DNA of 64,000 nt from Tupaia tana. Its lineage: Eukaryota; Chordata; Mammalia; Scandentia; Tupaiidae. The notes under the pieces were generated by a model that made no database searches, was not told the origin of the DNA, and saw nothing but the letters and a program-made list of their open reading frames with translations. Of this stretch, positions 1-12,696 are shown one piece after another (the first letter of the stretch is position 1; each line of letters begins with the position of its first letter). The position numbers and the translations under genes were made by a program. Location: positions 60,163,027 through 60,227,026 of the forward strand of contig JAKSZU010000008.1 of assembly GCA_026018925.1 (NCBI GenBank), written 5' to 3'.

Positions 1-398
1 CAGAGTTAACTCGTTCAGCCATTAGAGCCTTACGTTTTATTTATCAAATATACCAGTTAACATCACTTTATAGTGATGTTAACTGGTATATTTGATAGTT
101 TAGACTTTTTCTAAACTAGAAATACAGTGTATAATTAATAATTTTTGCATTTGCTATTGGAATCTCCTACAGTGCCACTCTCAAAATCGTCTGTGGGAAG
201 TTAAATTGCAGAGTGTAACATTTCTGTAAAAGCCTAGTCCTGTACCAAAGCACAATACCCAAGACTGTACTTATCACTGTCTGAGTGCTTAATTCAGAGT
301 CGGAGAGCAGAGCCACAGAAAAATTGAACTAAATGAGGCTTTCCCCATGCTCGGCTCCAAATGGGCAGCAGCTAATGTGTCTCTGTCTTTGCCTGCAG
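1..398 (+). other. ZFPM2: ZFPM2 intron, 3' part
   Basis: This is intronic sequence ending in a pyrimidine-rich tract and CAG at 396-398. It holds the perfect hairpin at 42-97 and a smaller one at 96-118. I see no repeat family I can name here. Confidence 0.85.
42..97. repeat. Perfect 26-bp inverted repeat with 4-nt loop
   Basis: Arm 42-67 and arm 72-97 are exact reverse complements, separated by TTAT. A second, shorter inverted repeat follows (96-104 and 110-118, 9-bp arms, 5-nt loop). Possible readings are a tiny inverted-repeat transposon, a structured intronic RNA or a cruciform site. The sequence alone does not decide. Confidence 0.9.
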
Positions 399-623
399 AG
401 GATATATTCCCTTGCAAATCCTGTGGCATCTGGTATCGGAGTGAGCGGAATCTGCAAGCCCATTTGATGTACTACTGCAGTGGGAGGCAAAGAGAAGCCG
501 CTCCAGTATCAGAAGAAAATGAAGACAGTGCTCATCAGATTTCCAGCTTGTGCCCCTTCCCGCAGTGCACCAAGAGTTTTTCAAATGCCAGAGCTCTAGA
601 AATGCACCTGAACTCACACAGTG
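399..623 (+). CDS. ZFPM2: ZFPM2 (FOG2) internal coding exon, probably exon 7: zinc fingers 1 and 2
   Basis: This exon encodes 75 residues of the transcriptional cofactor FOG2, a nuclear protein that binds GATA4/5/6 N-terminal zinc fingers and modulates their activity in heart and gonad development. A pyrimidine tract and AG at 397-398 precede it, and GTAAGT at 624-629 follows. The first codon is split (G from the upstream exon plus AG, Glu) and the last base is position 1 of a Gly codon finished in the next exon. Finger 1 is CCHC (Cys at 413 and 422, His at 461, Cys at 476), the type that in FOG proteins contacts GATA factors. Finger 2 is C2H2 (Cys at 551 and 566, His at 605 and 617). The ATG at 347 lies in the intron and is not a start. 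Identity rests on recognising the FOG2 protein sequence. Upstream exons, encoding about 246 residues, lie outside the window. Confidence 0.95.
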
Positions 624-861
624 GTAAGTGCTTATCTTGTTTCTCCTGTTGCTCCAGGAGACTATTCTTTGTACACACGCACACAAGTATATACACACGT
701 ATCTACATTTATGTATATGTGCCTATAAAATCAAAATCCAACTTGCTAGACCAGCTGGTATTATCTTATGTCACTTATACTCAGCATATTTGATTCAAAG
801 GACTTGGGTCTAAATTCTTTCCTAACAACTACAGAGCTCAGACAGCAGGCCAAATCATTTT

Positions 862-989
862 ATGAGGGATCTTTAAAACTTTCGTGGAAAATGTGTTATG
901 AAAAAACTGCACGGATTTCACATTTTTCTTCACCAAAATAAACTCATACTTAAGTCCATTTTTCCACACCTTTTCTGAAGTCCTTTCTT
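862..989. mobile_element. Short mariner-like inverted-repeat element (about 125 bp)
   Basis: The left end reads GAGGGATCTTTAAAACTTTC and the right end is CCTTTTCTGAAGTCC, an imperfect terminal inverted repeat. The interior ATGAAAAAACTGCACGGATT is shared with the element at 27203-27330. Size and ends fit a non-autonomous Tc1/mariner-class element widespread in mammals. The exact family name is not certain. Confidence 0.6.
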
Positions 990-1799
990 ATTTGTTTTCA
1001 AGTAAGGTGAAAAAATATCATCTTTGAATAAAGTCTCAATACCCTTTGTATGTTATGTTAATATGTATTGCTTTAAGTGTCAGGCACTTTTTGGAAACTG
1101 TCTAATGTTTCTCATAGCGTAGAGAAGAAATAGTAGGTACGTAAAAATCAGCATTTGCTGAATTGAAATAAAGCTGTTGTTTTGATAGATGCAATTAAAA
1201 TCGCACTTGAAGAAAATTAACTTTTAAATATGGGCCTATTAAAGGTTCTGGATGTCTAAAGTGTGCATTGTAACAGTTTGGTTAATGTATATGACATAAA
1301 ACTACTTTTAGAACTATGTTTTAAAATACCTTAAGAAAAATAAGCTTGAAAAACAAATAAGCTCCCCTTTTTTTTAAAGCTCTATTTTAATAGCAAGGTG
1401 GCAGCTCTCTTCATTTATTTTGGAATTCCTGCCATCTATTCTTCATTTCATCTCATGGTATTCTAATTCCCTTATGTTTAAAAAATAAAATTAATTAAAT
1501 GTATGGAACTATATTAGCTTTCAGTATTTTTATGTGCCTTCTCCAATGGGGCAAACCAGGGTTTGAGAATCATAGTTCTTCACCTATAATACAAAACTTG
1601 GAGGACACCTGTGGGTGATCTTTAGCAGATGTCTCCTTGGTTAAATAATTTAAAAAGTAACATGTATTTTGGGTTTTAAAAAACAGATTCTAATCTCCAA
1701 CAGTCATATAGTACAAGCTTTTGTCTTTGAACCTATCAAAATAGGCAATTTTCTTTCTACTCATCCTCTTCCCTTTTCTTTCCTTTCCCTGCAAATGAG

Positions 1800-2075
1800 G
1801 TTTTTTTGTTTGTTTGGTTTTTGTTTTTTGTTCTTTTTTTTTGAGAGGTTTTTGCTATAGGGTGCGTGCACTTGCCAGAAAGAAAGAGACAGAGAGATAG
1901 AATGCGAGAAATCACCCCCCCAGGGGGGATGGCCATGCTGCAATCCCTTCTCCATTCTCCTCTCGGGATCTTAGGCACGCATACAAACATGCCTGGTGTG
2001 AGTTTAAGTCACCGGGTCTGGGACTCAAACCATGGGAGTTCAGCGACATAGCAATTAGGCTAACTGCTGGTCCCC
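1800..2075 (-). mobile_element. tRNA-derived SINE, full length
   Basis: Interrupted poly(T) is followed by the reversed tail (GAGAGGTTTTTGCTATAGGG), body and tRNA-like head (GCTAACTGCTGGTCCC). It is flanked by the 9-bp TSD GCAAATGAG at 1791-1799 and 2076-2084. Confidence 0.92.
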
Positions 2076-2754
2076 GCAAATGAGTTTTCTTCATGTAAGC
2101 AATAAAACAGGGGAAAAGAACCAAGTTGGTTGTCTGAGACACTGAGTAAAGTTATTCACAAGGCAACAGAAAAGAGAGAGGGTGTCCTTTCAGCTAATGG
2201 AAAATTGAATATTGGACTAGTTAAGAGGAAAAAGAAACAGGATTAAGAAATCCCATTTTTTCACCATAGAACTAGATTCCTCAGCCGTATTTTCATCTTA
2301 TAAGTATAAAGGCACCCACATTTTAGTCTAGAGTGCAGACAGGATGAGTTCAGCCTTATTTAACAATACGCCAATAATTGAGAACTGGAGTTAGTCTTGG
2401 TGGTGCGTACCTACTACAGTCAATGGTGGTATTCAAAATATTTCACAACTGGCAAGAAACAGGCAGTGGTCAATCAGCATAATGTAGTCCAAAATGACTA
2501 TATTAGTCTACTGGCATCTACTAGCTGAATATCAGCCCTTAGAGAGATGAACCATGTTCAGCAAAGCAAGTGAGGAAAATTACACTAGAGATAAATTAGG
2601 AGGTTATTAATCACTTTATAAAATAGTTCCTATTTGGATCCCTTTGAATAAAGAGCATATCTAATGTACTGAGAGTTACTTGACTTACATATAAGTTTTC
2701 AATAGCAACTCTAACGAATGTTCGCTTTCTCCTAAGGTAGAGCATATTATTGTA

Positions 2755-2965
2755 TGGTAGGGTCATTGGATTAAAAGTTATGAAATCTGAGGTTTAGGCA
2801 TGATGAGTACATCATTTCATAGCTTTATTACCATAATCAGTTTCCTTAGTCCTTCGTATTTGTCTCCTGACCTGTAAAATGAAGACAATGACACTTACAC
2901 CACTTTGATGCCACGATACTCATGAAAGTGCTTTGGAAATGAAAAAGTGCTATTACTATTATTAT
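2755..2965 (+). repeat. MIR-like SINE remnant
   Basis: A diverged match to the MIR core and 3' part: TCCTGACCTGTAAAATGAAG, then TGAAAGTGCTTTGGAA and CTATTACTATTATTAT. It was called by recalled consensus similarity only. Confidence 0.55.
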
Positions 2966-3001
2966 ACATGGTAAAACATGTCTCAAGAAATAGTTAATAT
3001 T

Positions 3002-3245
3002 GGGAACCAGCAGTTAGCGTAATGGCTATGTCGCTGGACTCCCACGTAGTCGACCGCGGTTGGCGTCCTGGACCCGGTGGCTTAAAACTCATGCCATTGC
3101 GTGCCTAAGATCCTGAGAGGAGAATGGAAGAGAAGGGATTGCGGCGTGACCATCCCCCCTGGGGGGTGATTTCTCGCTTTCTGTCTCTATGTCTCTCTCT
3201 GTCTGTCTGGCGAGCGCACGCGCCCTATAGCGAAAACCTCTCCAA
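3002..3245 (+). mobile_element. tRNA-derived SINE, young copy next to ZFPM2 acceptor
   Basis: This near-consensus copy runs from GGGAACCAGCAGTTAGCG to CCTATAGCGAAAACCTCTCC, with intact A-box-like TTAGCGTAATGG. The B box is changed to GGTTGGCGTCC. A perfect 17-bp TSD (AAGAAATAGTTAATATT) lies at 2985-3001 and 3246-3262. It ends about 140 bp before the terminal-exon acceptor. Confidence 0.95.
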
Positions 3246-3270
3246 AAGAAATAGTTAATATTACAAATGA

Positions 3271-5880
<2,610 letters not shown>

Positions 5881-6915
5881 ACTAACTGACTGCATAAAAC
5901 ATCCGTCACCTTTGGTACCAGTGATTAGTATGTTGTTCTAACCTGTCCAGAACAAAAAGAAAAAACAAACATAAAAGCTGTTTGAATTATATCTGGGCAA
6001 TCAGGAGAAATAATTCATTATGGCTGAGTTGAAGACTTAAGGTGTAATTTCATTACAGTCCATTAGTAAAGTGTATTCTTGGTGCCATTTTCAAAAAAAG
6101 AATTAATTTATTTTACCAGCAGTATTCATAGCTGTGGTTATGTTATTTTTTATTTAAAAACTTTATATTAAAGTCATTTGTAATGTTATTGTATAGTTAT
6201 CGTGTAGCACATATGGTTTGCACTGTATAGTAGCTTTTAAAGAAAATAGTCACAAACAATACAGAAAAGCATTTTAGAAATAGCTTCAAAAGCACTTGTG
6301 TATCTTGATTTTTTTCTTATATGCTGTTGCAGATATATGTATATGCTAAAATATAACTTGCAAAGATGTTCTTAATACACACGCTGTAAGTTCGCCTTAA
6401 GATTTCAATTCTTGGATAATCAGGCTCCGTTTGCACTTTATATTTTAGCAGATACAGTCTCTTAGTCACTAGGCTTTGCATTTGTACGTAGCCGTATGTT
6501 TCTGTCCATTTTCTTAATCTAAAACATGTATGTTAAATGAAGATGGCAATTTTTTTCTTGTATAGTACTTGTATTTTCTTTCGCTGATGCAGCTCTGTCT
6601 CAATTTTTAAAACTTTGCTGTTAAATGCAATACTTTATAAAGAATGAACAAAATTACTGGAAGCAGTATTGTAAGTAATGAGGTAGTATTAATCAGTTTT
6701 ATCTTTTGAAAGGCACAGTTTAAATCGAACCCCTAAACTCAATGCTGCAAGTATGAATTTAATTCATATATAAGATCTATTTAAATATAAGAGTAGCAAT
6801 ACTGCACCTGGTGATCTCAAAGATAATGTTCTACTTCTGATAGAAATAATTTCTCAACAAATGTTGTTACTATGCATGTATATGGATGGAATAAAATTCC
6901 AGATTGTTGGAGACG
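5881..6915 (+). other. ZFPM2: ZFPM2 3' UTR
   Basis: This is AT-rich, repeat-free sequence directly after the stop. AATAAA at 6890-6895 followed by the GT-rich TTTGGTGTACCTTTTGTC about 25 bases on is the best cleavage signal. A second AATAAA lies at 7027-7032. The end at about 6915 is inferred, not observed. Confidence 0.7.
6890..6895 (+). terminator. Candidate ZFPM2 polyadenylation signal
   Basis: Canonical AATAAA about 1 kb after the stop codon, with a downstream G/T-rich element at about 6915-6940. The alternative AATAAA at 7027 has a weaker downstream context. Confidence 0.6.
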
Positions 6916-9590
6916 TTTGGTGTACCTTTTGTCTTTAAAACACAAGGGAAACTCTAAATATATATTCTTTGTGATGAGAAAAGTTCAAAATAGTACTGAA
7001 TAGCTGTAGTCACACAATGAGATACCAATAAAGAGACAGATTTTTCCTTTTTCCTTTATGTATAACTAATTAATATAACTTACTATATTAAAATGAACTA
7101 GAGACTCCAGGCTATGAAACTAGAAAAGCTCTTCATTATCACTGTGTATAACAAGCGTGATATCACTGCCTTCCACCCCCTACCACCACTGTGACACAGA
7201 AAAAGAACAATCTCATGAGTGTCTACATGGCTAACAAATCATATGCACAAGAAATGGCATGGATTTTTCTCAAATATACCTATCTTTCAGATGGAGTTTT
7301 CCAGAGAAAGAGGTTTACATTTTGAAGGACCCTGAAATGGAATGGTAAAGTGGCCTGGATGAATTAAGATGAACAAACCTCATGCCTGCAATTTATAAAA
7401 GACACTAGATTTCATACATCTCATGTGTTCACACCAGAGGTGTGCATGTTGAGGCAGGTAGAGACCACATTGTGGACCACATCACAGAAGGCCTAAAGGA
7501 CCAGCCAGAGGTAGTCAGAGTGATTCTGTAGCTGAGATGACACCTACTGTCTGTCCAGACAGAACACAGTCTCCTGCAGTATGGGAAACCCGCTGATCTG
7601 CAAAGGCCATCAACCCACCTGTGGCTAACACACACTATTGGCAGGTGGACTGTGATGACCTAGCAATACTATTCATTCTTATTGCATTTGACAATATAAT
7701 GAATGTAAGGTATTGGCCCCAAACACAACATACAAATACTGTGACAATAAATAAATGAATAAACATTGTATTGCCAAGAATATTTCTCCAGTTGCTTGCT
7801 GGGAATAAGTATTTTCAAACTTAAATTTATGACCTTCACTGATGCTTTCTATTTCAGTCAACGACTAAAAGCCAGTGAGGTGAACAAGACGAATATGCTT
7901 AATAGAGAAGAGCAGGATTCTCCTAAAGCATCAGATCTTTGGGGACTCACAGAGACGTTCATAATGATCAGTGCAGTTCTCAGGTTGCAACTAACGAAAC
8001 TGAATATTCTCAACAGGACTTCCTTCCCAACCACTTTTTCTCCCTCCTCTCTTCAAAAAATAAAATGAAAACAGGTAATCAACATGTATGTATTGATCAC
8101 CTATGTTTGAATCCACTATTTGGGGGATAAAGGCAAAGAATTAAAACACATGATTATTTTCCCCAAGGAGCTTATAATGTGGTTCAGGTTAGTTCTTTCC
8201 AACAGTGTTTTATTATCAGAATCACCTAAGGAACATTTTTTTTAAATGACAACTCTATATACTGATTAGTTGATAGGTAGATAAATGATAGTGTATACTA
8301 GGCTTCACGCTAGATCAATTAAATTGACAATTTCAATCGTCTGTGAGCTTGAGAATCTGTATCTTCTAAAATCTGTCCAGGTGGTTGTCATATGCAAAAA
8401 GTGCTGGAAAACATTGAATGGTAAACTCCAACAAGGTGTAAAGGATAGGTGAGCCTTCATACAGAAGGACAAAAATAAAGTTTTAAGTAAATACAAAACA
8501 GGGTGAAAGAGCTGGGAAAGCCTTCATAGGATAAGGATTAGAAAAGGTACAATGGTAAGGAAGTTGACCTTTTGACCTAAAATATTTGTGCACTGTATCC
8601 AAGAGGATATTTCCCACATTGTATGTATGGATGAAAGGAAGTTCAAATAATATAGAAGGAAACAGAATGAAACAGTGACATTCAGACCAGAACTAAACTG
8701 TGTAGAATATACCGGGGGGGGGGGGGTGATGTTTCTTCTACATGTGAGATCATAAACTACATGTCATAAACTACAGCATAAAAAAGTGGAATAAAAGTAA
8801 GCAGTGAAGGTAAGGAGAAAAAAAAAAAAAAAAACTTTCCAAAGAAGAGGACTCAGATTGGAAAGAAAAGGGAAGATATGGGGATCTAGTATCACAAGAT
8901 TCGGGGTATCAGACTAAGTGTGAATGGGCTTGCATTATACACTGCCTCTAAAATGGAGTCATGAAATGAAAATCACATGTAAGATAGTACGAGAGTGTGA
9001 TGCCTATATGTAGAGAAGGAGATTAGTTAGGAGCCCATAGTGGTGTCCAAATGAGCACTAATGAAAGCCCACACAAGGGAACAGAGAAGCATAAGTCTGA
9101 GTAAGGGTTGCATAATGAATAAGTAACCGGCAGGACTTAGAAGCAGATAGTGAAGGCCACGGCAAAGATGAAGTCACAGATTTCAAACTTCACTGATAAA
9201 AAAATGCCCTAAGTTCAATTTAAATGAAAAAACAGGTAGGACAGAACATTAGCATTGATTGGATCGTCTAGGGGGAAGGGTGATAAAAAGAACAATGGTT
9301 TACATTGGTTCTTCAGAACCATGCTAATTAGAACCTTCTAAAATCAAAATATCTTAGGAAAGGCCTAGATTTCCAGCCTTTTCATTTCTTATTTTTGTTT
9401 TAACAAAGCAGCCCTAGGATATTCTATGTTGTCCTCTCATGATCACAACTGAGAACTATTAAATGAAAAAGAGGAAATGGGAAGCTGTGTGCTATGGTTA
9501 GCACCAAAATTAAGCTGGCTGCAGAGTTTAGGATGTAATTTGTCTTTAAAGTGTTACTATACTGTATGTAACACATTTGAATGTTTAAAA
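6916..9590. other. Intergenic, SINE-free stretch downstream of ZFPM2
   Basis: No gene recognised. Simple tracts are a run of 13 G (8714-8726) and a run of 16 A (about 8819-8834). A less AT-rich block at 7430-7640 is unlike its surroundings but has only short open frames. The stretch at 8195-8260 loosely resembles a MER5-type end. Confidence 0.5.
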
Positions 9591-9602
9591 CTATTACAAT
9601 TT

Positions 9603-10145
9603 CAGGACCAGCAGTTGGCGTAATGGCTATGACACTGGACTCCCATGTAGTCGACTGAGGTTTGAGTCCTGGACCCAGTGGCTTAAACTCATGCCTGGAG
9701 CATGTGTGTGCGTGCCCAAGATTCTTTTTTTTTTTTTTTGTGGAGAGGTTTTCGCTATAGGGCACGTGCACCTCGCCAGACAGACAGACAGAGACATAGA
9801 GACAGAAAGCGAGAAATCACCCCCCAGAGGGGATGGTCACGTTGCAATCCCTTCTCCTCCATTATCCTCTCGGGATCTTGGGCACGCACGCACATGCGCC
9901 CGGTGTGAGTTTTAAGCCACCAGGTCCTGGACGTGAACCGCGGTTGACTACGTGGGAGTCCAGCAACATAGCCATTACGCTAACTGCTGGTTCCCCATGC
10001 ACAAGATTATGAGAGGAGAATGGAGGAGAGGGGATTGCAGCATGGCCATCTACCCTGGGGGGTGATTTCTCACCTGTCTGTCTCTTTCTGTCTTTTTGGT
10101 GAGTGCATGTGCCCTATAGCAAAAACCTCTCCAAGAAAAAAAAGT
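9603..10145 (+). mobile_element. SINE (outer), split by a second SINE
   Basis: Head and first body half lie at 9603-9723, and the remainder (GATTATGAGAGGAGAATGG to the tail) at 9998-10145. The host TSD CTATTACAATTT (9591-9602) recurs as CTATTATAATTT (10146-10157). Confidence 0.92.
9724..9997 (-). mobile_element. SINE (inner), inserted into the outer SINE
   Basis: Poly(T), then the reversed tail GAGAGGTTTTCGCTATAGGG and a complete head ending GCTGGTTCCCC. The TSD lies inside the outer SINE: TGCCCAAGATT at 9713-9723 and TGCACAAGATT at 9998-10008. It shares the GGGAACC start and ACATAGAGACAG body variant with the youngest copies. Confidence 0.92.
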
Positions 10146-10157
10146 CTATTATAATTT

Positions 10158-10680
10158 TAAATAACATATATGTTTTCATATTAAAACTGAAAAATCAAGT
10201 TATTAGGGAATCTGCGAACTCTATTTGAAAACTTTTTATAAGTCAGAACCCTCTTTATTTTTAGATGAAACCAGGGGCTAGAAGTTAAAGTGCCCAAATT
10301 CATTGAGCTAATGAATCTTCCTCTCAGATTATCCACCCAAATGCTGTTTCTTTCTCCACTAACTGAGAAGGCAAATGATAGCAAAAATGATGCTATCCAT
10401 GCCATCTAAATGTCTTTGTCACTAGTCTGTATCTTAAAATAAAGGCAATGTTTCCCTTTAAATGCTTAAATATCAATGACACAAGCTCCCACCAACCTCA
10501 GTACCAGACTTTGCGCTGATCAGCTCTTGAGATATTTTTCAGCATGGCAACCCTTAATGAGATTCCTGAGGGACCACCACCTTGCTAGGGGATGACCACC
10601 TACTCCTCTTTCTTGCTTCAAGAGAAGAGATACTGTTGCCCCTTGGCTGCATAATCACAGGTATCAGACATGCTTCTCTC
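10158..10680. other. Intergenic, no recognised feature
   Basis: Plain AT-rich sequence between two SINE clusters. No ORF of note and no repeat I can name. Confidence 0.5.
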
Positions 10681-10686
10681 TCTCTC

Positions 10687-11163
10687 TTTTTTTTTTTTTT
10701 TTTTTTTTTTTGATTTTTTTGCCAGAAGGCACATGTACTCACCAGAGACAGCAAGAGAGGGTAAGTGAGAAACCATTCCCCCCAGGGATAATAGCAATAC
10801 CACAATCCCTTCTCCATTGTCCTCTCAGGATTTTGACAGAGAGATAGAAAGCAGGAAATCACCCCCCAGGGGGGATGGCCACGCCGCAATCCCTTCTCCT
10901 CCATTCTCCTCTCGGGATCTTGGGCACGCACACACACGCGCCCAGCGTGAGTTTAAGCCGCCGGGTCCGGGACTCGAACCGCGGTCGACTACGTGGGAGT
11001 CCAGCGACATAGCCATTACGCTAACTGCTGGTCCCTCCTCTCAGGATTTCGACCACACACACATGAACGTGGCATGTTTTTCAGACTGCCAGATCTGAGA
11101 CTCAAACCACACAATCAGGCATAGGGGATCCAGTACCTTAACCACCACATTGCCTGCTGGCCC
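10687..11163 (-). mobile_element. Older SINE (outer), split by a younger SINE
   Basis: A run of about 26 T at about 10687-10712 is followed by the reversed tail and body to 10833. After the inner insertion the old copy resumes at about 11050 (GACCACACACACATGAACG) and ends in the diverged head CACCACATTGCCTGCTGGCCCC at about 11163. Confidence 0.85.
10834..11035 (-). mobile_element. SINE (inner) lacking its 3' tail and poly(A)
   Basis: Head and body are near consensus, including GGGACTCGAACCGCGG. The element starts at ACAGAGAGATAGAAAGC, so the reversed CCTATAGCGAAAACC tail and poly(T) are missing. TSD TCCTCTCAGGATTT flanks it at 10820-10833 and 11036-11049. Confidence 0.85.
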
Positions 11164-11524
11164 CACGTAACTCTTAATACCACATTCTTAACAGTGTTTC
11201 GTTCAAGTTTAGGAACAATGGAAGGGACAAGCAATGAAAAGAGTAGCTCTGAAGTGCTCAGCTACCCAGAGCTCACCCTAAAGTTTCTTGAAGGTTGACC
11301 GCTGGAACATCACGACTCACTGTATGGAAGGACCTGCAGCTCTCAATGCTCAGGTATCCTGTACAGTTTTACACCTGGACCCAGAGAGATGCCCTCCTGG
11401 CCTCAGACCCTCTTCAAGAATACTTTCTTTCTGTCTTTAGAATGGCCCCTTCATTCAGGGCAGCCACACTGGGTACAGTGGTGATGCAGTGCTCCAGGAT
11501 TCTAAAGACATCTGAGGGGGGCAC

Positions 11525-11671
11525 CAGGTTTGCTTCACAACATCTCTCTGTATGCACCTGACATGTCTTTGTCCATGAAGCTGAAAGCTGACTCACTCAG
11601 TTCAGATCAGGTTTGCTTCACAACTCTGTATGCACCTGACATGTCTGTGTCCATGAAGCTGGCTAACTCAG
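11525..11671. repeat. Imperfect tandem duplication, period about 83 bp
   Basis: Unit 1 (11525-11600) and unit 2 (11608-11671) share CAGGTTTGCTTCACAAC, TCTGTATGCACCTGACATGT and GTCCATGAAGCTG. Unit 2 has small deletions. Confidence 0.88.
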
Positions 11672-11859
11672 TGGTGTGGAGACCCTGTTGAGAGTGTTGA
11701 TTCCTCTGTGTGTGTCTCTTAAAAGAAACAAATAAATAAATGAATAAAAATAGACTGATTCCTTTAAGGCTCTTCCACTATGTACTCTTAGCCACAGAAG
11801 ACCCCCAAAAGACATCAGAATATTCAGGCTAAGACCTATATATTTTAAAAACAGACATT

Positions 11860-12116
11860 GGACAAGCAGATAGTGTAATGGTTATGTTGCTGGTCTCCCA
11901 AGTAGTCGACCGCAGTTCAAGTCCCAGAAATGGAGGCTTAAAACACACTGGGCACATGTGCATGCATGCCAAAGAGGAGAATGGAGAAGAAGGGATTGAG
12001 GTGTGGCCATCACCCGGGAGGTGATTTCTTGCTTTCTGTCTCCATGTCTCTTTCTGTCTCTCTGGCAAGTGCACATGCCCCATAGCAAAAATCTCTCTTA
12101 AAAAAAAAAAAAAAAG
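11860..12116 (+). mobile_element. SINE, moderately diverged
   Basis: Head GGACAAGCAGATAGTGTAATGG, B-box-like GTTCAAGTCCC, body, then tail CCCCATAGCAAAAATCTCTC and a run of A. TSD not clear. Confidence 0.88.
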
Positions 12117-12435
12117 AGACGTCAACAGTCATTGGTACTTTTACACAAGAATTCACTGTCTTTATGGCCTCTTTATTGCCTCTGAGAACATGCTTAAAGT
12201 ACACATATTACATAGGCCAACAACAAAAGTAGAAAATGTAGACAAAGGACAATTTAAATTCCTACCAATAAAGGAAACAGTTCTCTAATGGAAATTCCAA
12301 AAACAAAACAAAGCCAAAAAAAAAAAAAAATGTTTAGACCTGTTTATATCATAGACAAATTTTTAAATTATTTTATGGAGTGGCCAAGGTTCTTGATGTT
12401 ACCATATCTCAGGTTTTTATTAGTAAAGTATCTTT

Positions 12436-12686
12436 AGGAGCCAGCAGGTGCTATGGTGATTAAGTCACTGGGTTACCACATGGCTGACCACGGTTCAAGT
12501 CCTGGACCGAGTGGCTTGAAAATCACATTGAGCGTGTGTGCATGCATGCGCCAAACACTAAGAAGAGATAGATTGTTGCATGTTCATTCCACCTGAGGGT
12601 TGATTTCTCGTTTTCCATCTCTCTGTCTCAGTCTCTTTCTAGCAAGTACATGCACCCTATGGCAAAAACCTAAAACAACAAAAAAA
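12436..12686 (+). mobile_element. SINE, diverged
   Basis: Head GGAGCCAGCAGGTGCTATGG, B box GGTTCAAGTCC, tail CCCTATGGCAAAAACC. Possible short TSD AAAGTATC at 12425-12432 and about 12689-12696. Confidence 0.85.
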
Positions 12687-12696
12687 GAAAAGTATC

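Noticed and set aside
347-793. Open frame starting at ATG 347
   Set aside because: The ATG is intronic. Only 399-623 is exon, and the frame beyond 623 reads into the intron.
7430-7640. GC-richer block after the ZFPM2 3' UTR, possible pseudogene
   Set aside because: A short in-frame stretch exists but stops recur in all frames within about 100 bases, and I cannot relate it to a known protein.
9603-9680. tRNA gene candidate from A and B boxes
   Set aside because: The boxes belong to SINE heads. The acceptor stem and anticodon arm are not maintained, and the same unit occurs dozens of times.
10817-11098. 93-codon open frame with PPRGDGHAAIPSPPF
   Set aside because: It is a translation of a SINE. 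The same peptide recurs wherever a minus-strand SINE is present (41863, 54794, 9691).
11525-11671. CRISPR-like repeat array
   Set aside because: Only two diverged units with a 7-bp gap in a mammalian context; a simple tandem duplication.
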